Shown here: positions 58,377-64,000 of the stretch, piece by piece
Numbering within the stretch: the first letter of the stretch is position 1
Layout of the letters: each line of letters begins with the position of its first letter
Assembly (NCBI GenBank): GCA_001600615.1
Contig: BCKK01000005.1
Location: forward strand, 620,001-684,000
DNA length: 64,000 nt
Origin: Dioszegia crocea
Lineage: Eukaryota > Basidiomycota > Tremellomycetes > Tremellales > Bulleribasidiaceae
Direction: 5' to 3'
The notes under the pieces: model-generated
Databases searched by the model: none
Seen by the model: only the letters and a program-made list of their open reading frames with translations
Told to the model about the DNA's origin: nothing
Position numbers and translations under genes: made by a program

Positions 58377-64000
<5,624 letters not shown>

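Overview
This window is nuclear DNA from a basidiomycete fungus, most likely a tremellomycete yeast related to Cryptococcus or Kwoniella. The evidence is the gene architecture: most genes are cut by many very short introns (about 42-90 nt) with GT(A/G)(A/C)GT donors, CTGAC/CTGAT/CTAAC branch sites close to AG acceptors, and exons as small as 5, 13 and 15 nt. The gene content fits as well: a single-chain urease whose reconstruction gives 833 residues, Zn2Cys6 regulators, a CAAX-box Ras protein and secreted LysM and ricin-type lectins. Because of the introns I rebuilt genes by hand from splice sites and phase. Exon lists are in the evidence fields, and every rebuilt model closes in frame.

Layout. 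0-14.5 kb: a secreted Ser/Thr-rich protein cut by the left edge; an unrecognised acidic protein; a Zn2Cys6 regulator, an MFS organic-anion-type transporter and a DHDPS/aldolase-family enzyme that look like one small catabolic cluster; a metallo-beta-lactamase-fold hydrolase; a single-pass membrane protein. 14.5-18.3 kb: a sparse stretch with three small same-strand hypothetical genes, two of which share a 27-bp downstream block, and a five-exon small gene. 18.3-25.1 kb: methylcrotonoyl-CoA carboxylase beta subunit, an isochorismatase-family hydrolase, a secreted ricin-B lectin whose intron holds a GAGGAA microsatellite with an assembly gap, and a secreted LysM protein. 25-34 kb: a membrane protein with six PSAP motifs and one PPAY motif, a hypothetical gene with a possible frameshift, a tRNA-Arg, and a Ras-like GTPase. 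34-50 kb: a second Zn2Cys6 regulator, a vacuolar-type aspartic protease, ribonucleotide reductase small subunit, mitochondrial IF-2 and urease. 50-57 kb: a tandem pair of Irc3-type mitochondrial helicases. The downstream copy has all ATPase motifs, while the upstream copy has lost them and carries an in-frame stop. 57.5 kb to the right edge: a 109-residue hypothetical gene, then a JmjN-JmjC-PHD histone demethylase whose last exon runs without a stop into a complete-looking dihydrofolate synthetase/folylpolyglutamate synthase domain.

The most striking observations are (1) the predicted fusion of a formaldehyde-releasing histone demethylase with a folate-synthesis enzyme, (2) the tandem helicase pair with a catalytically dead copy, and (3) the PSAP/PPAY-rich membrane protein that looks like an ESCRT/ubiquitin-ligase adaptor. 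No CRISPR array, transposon or viral sequence was recognised.
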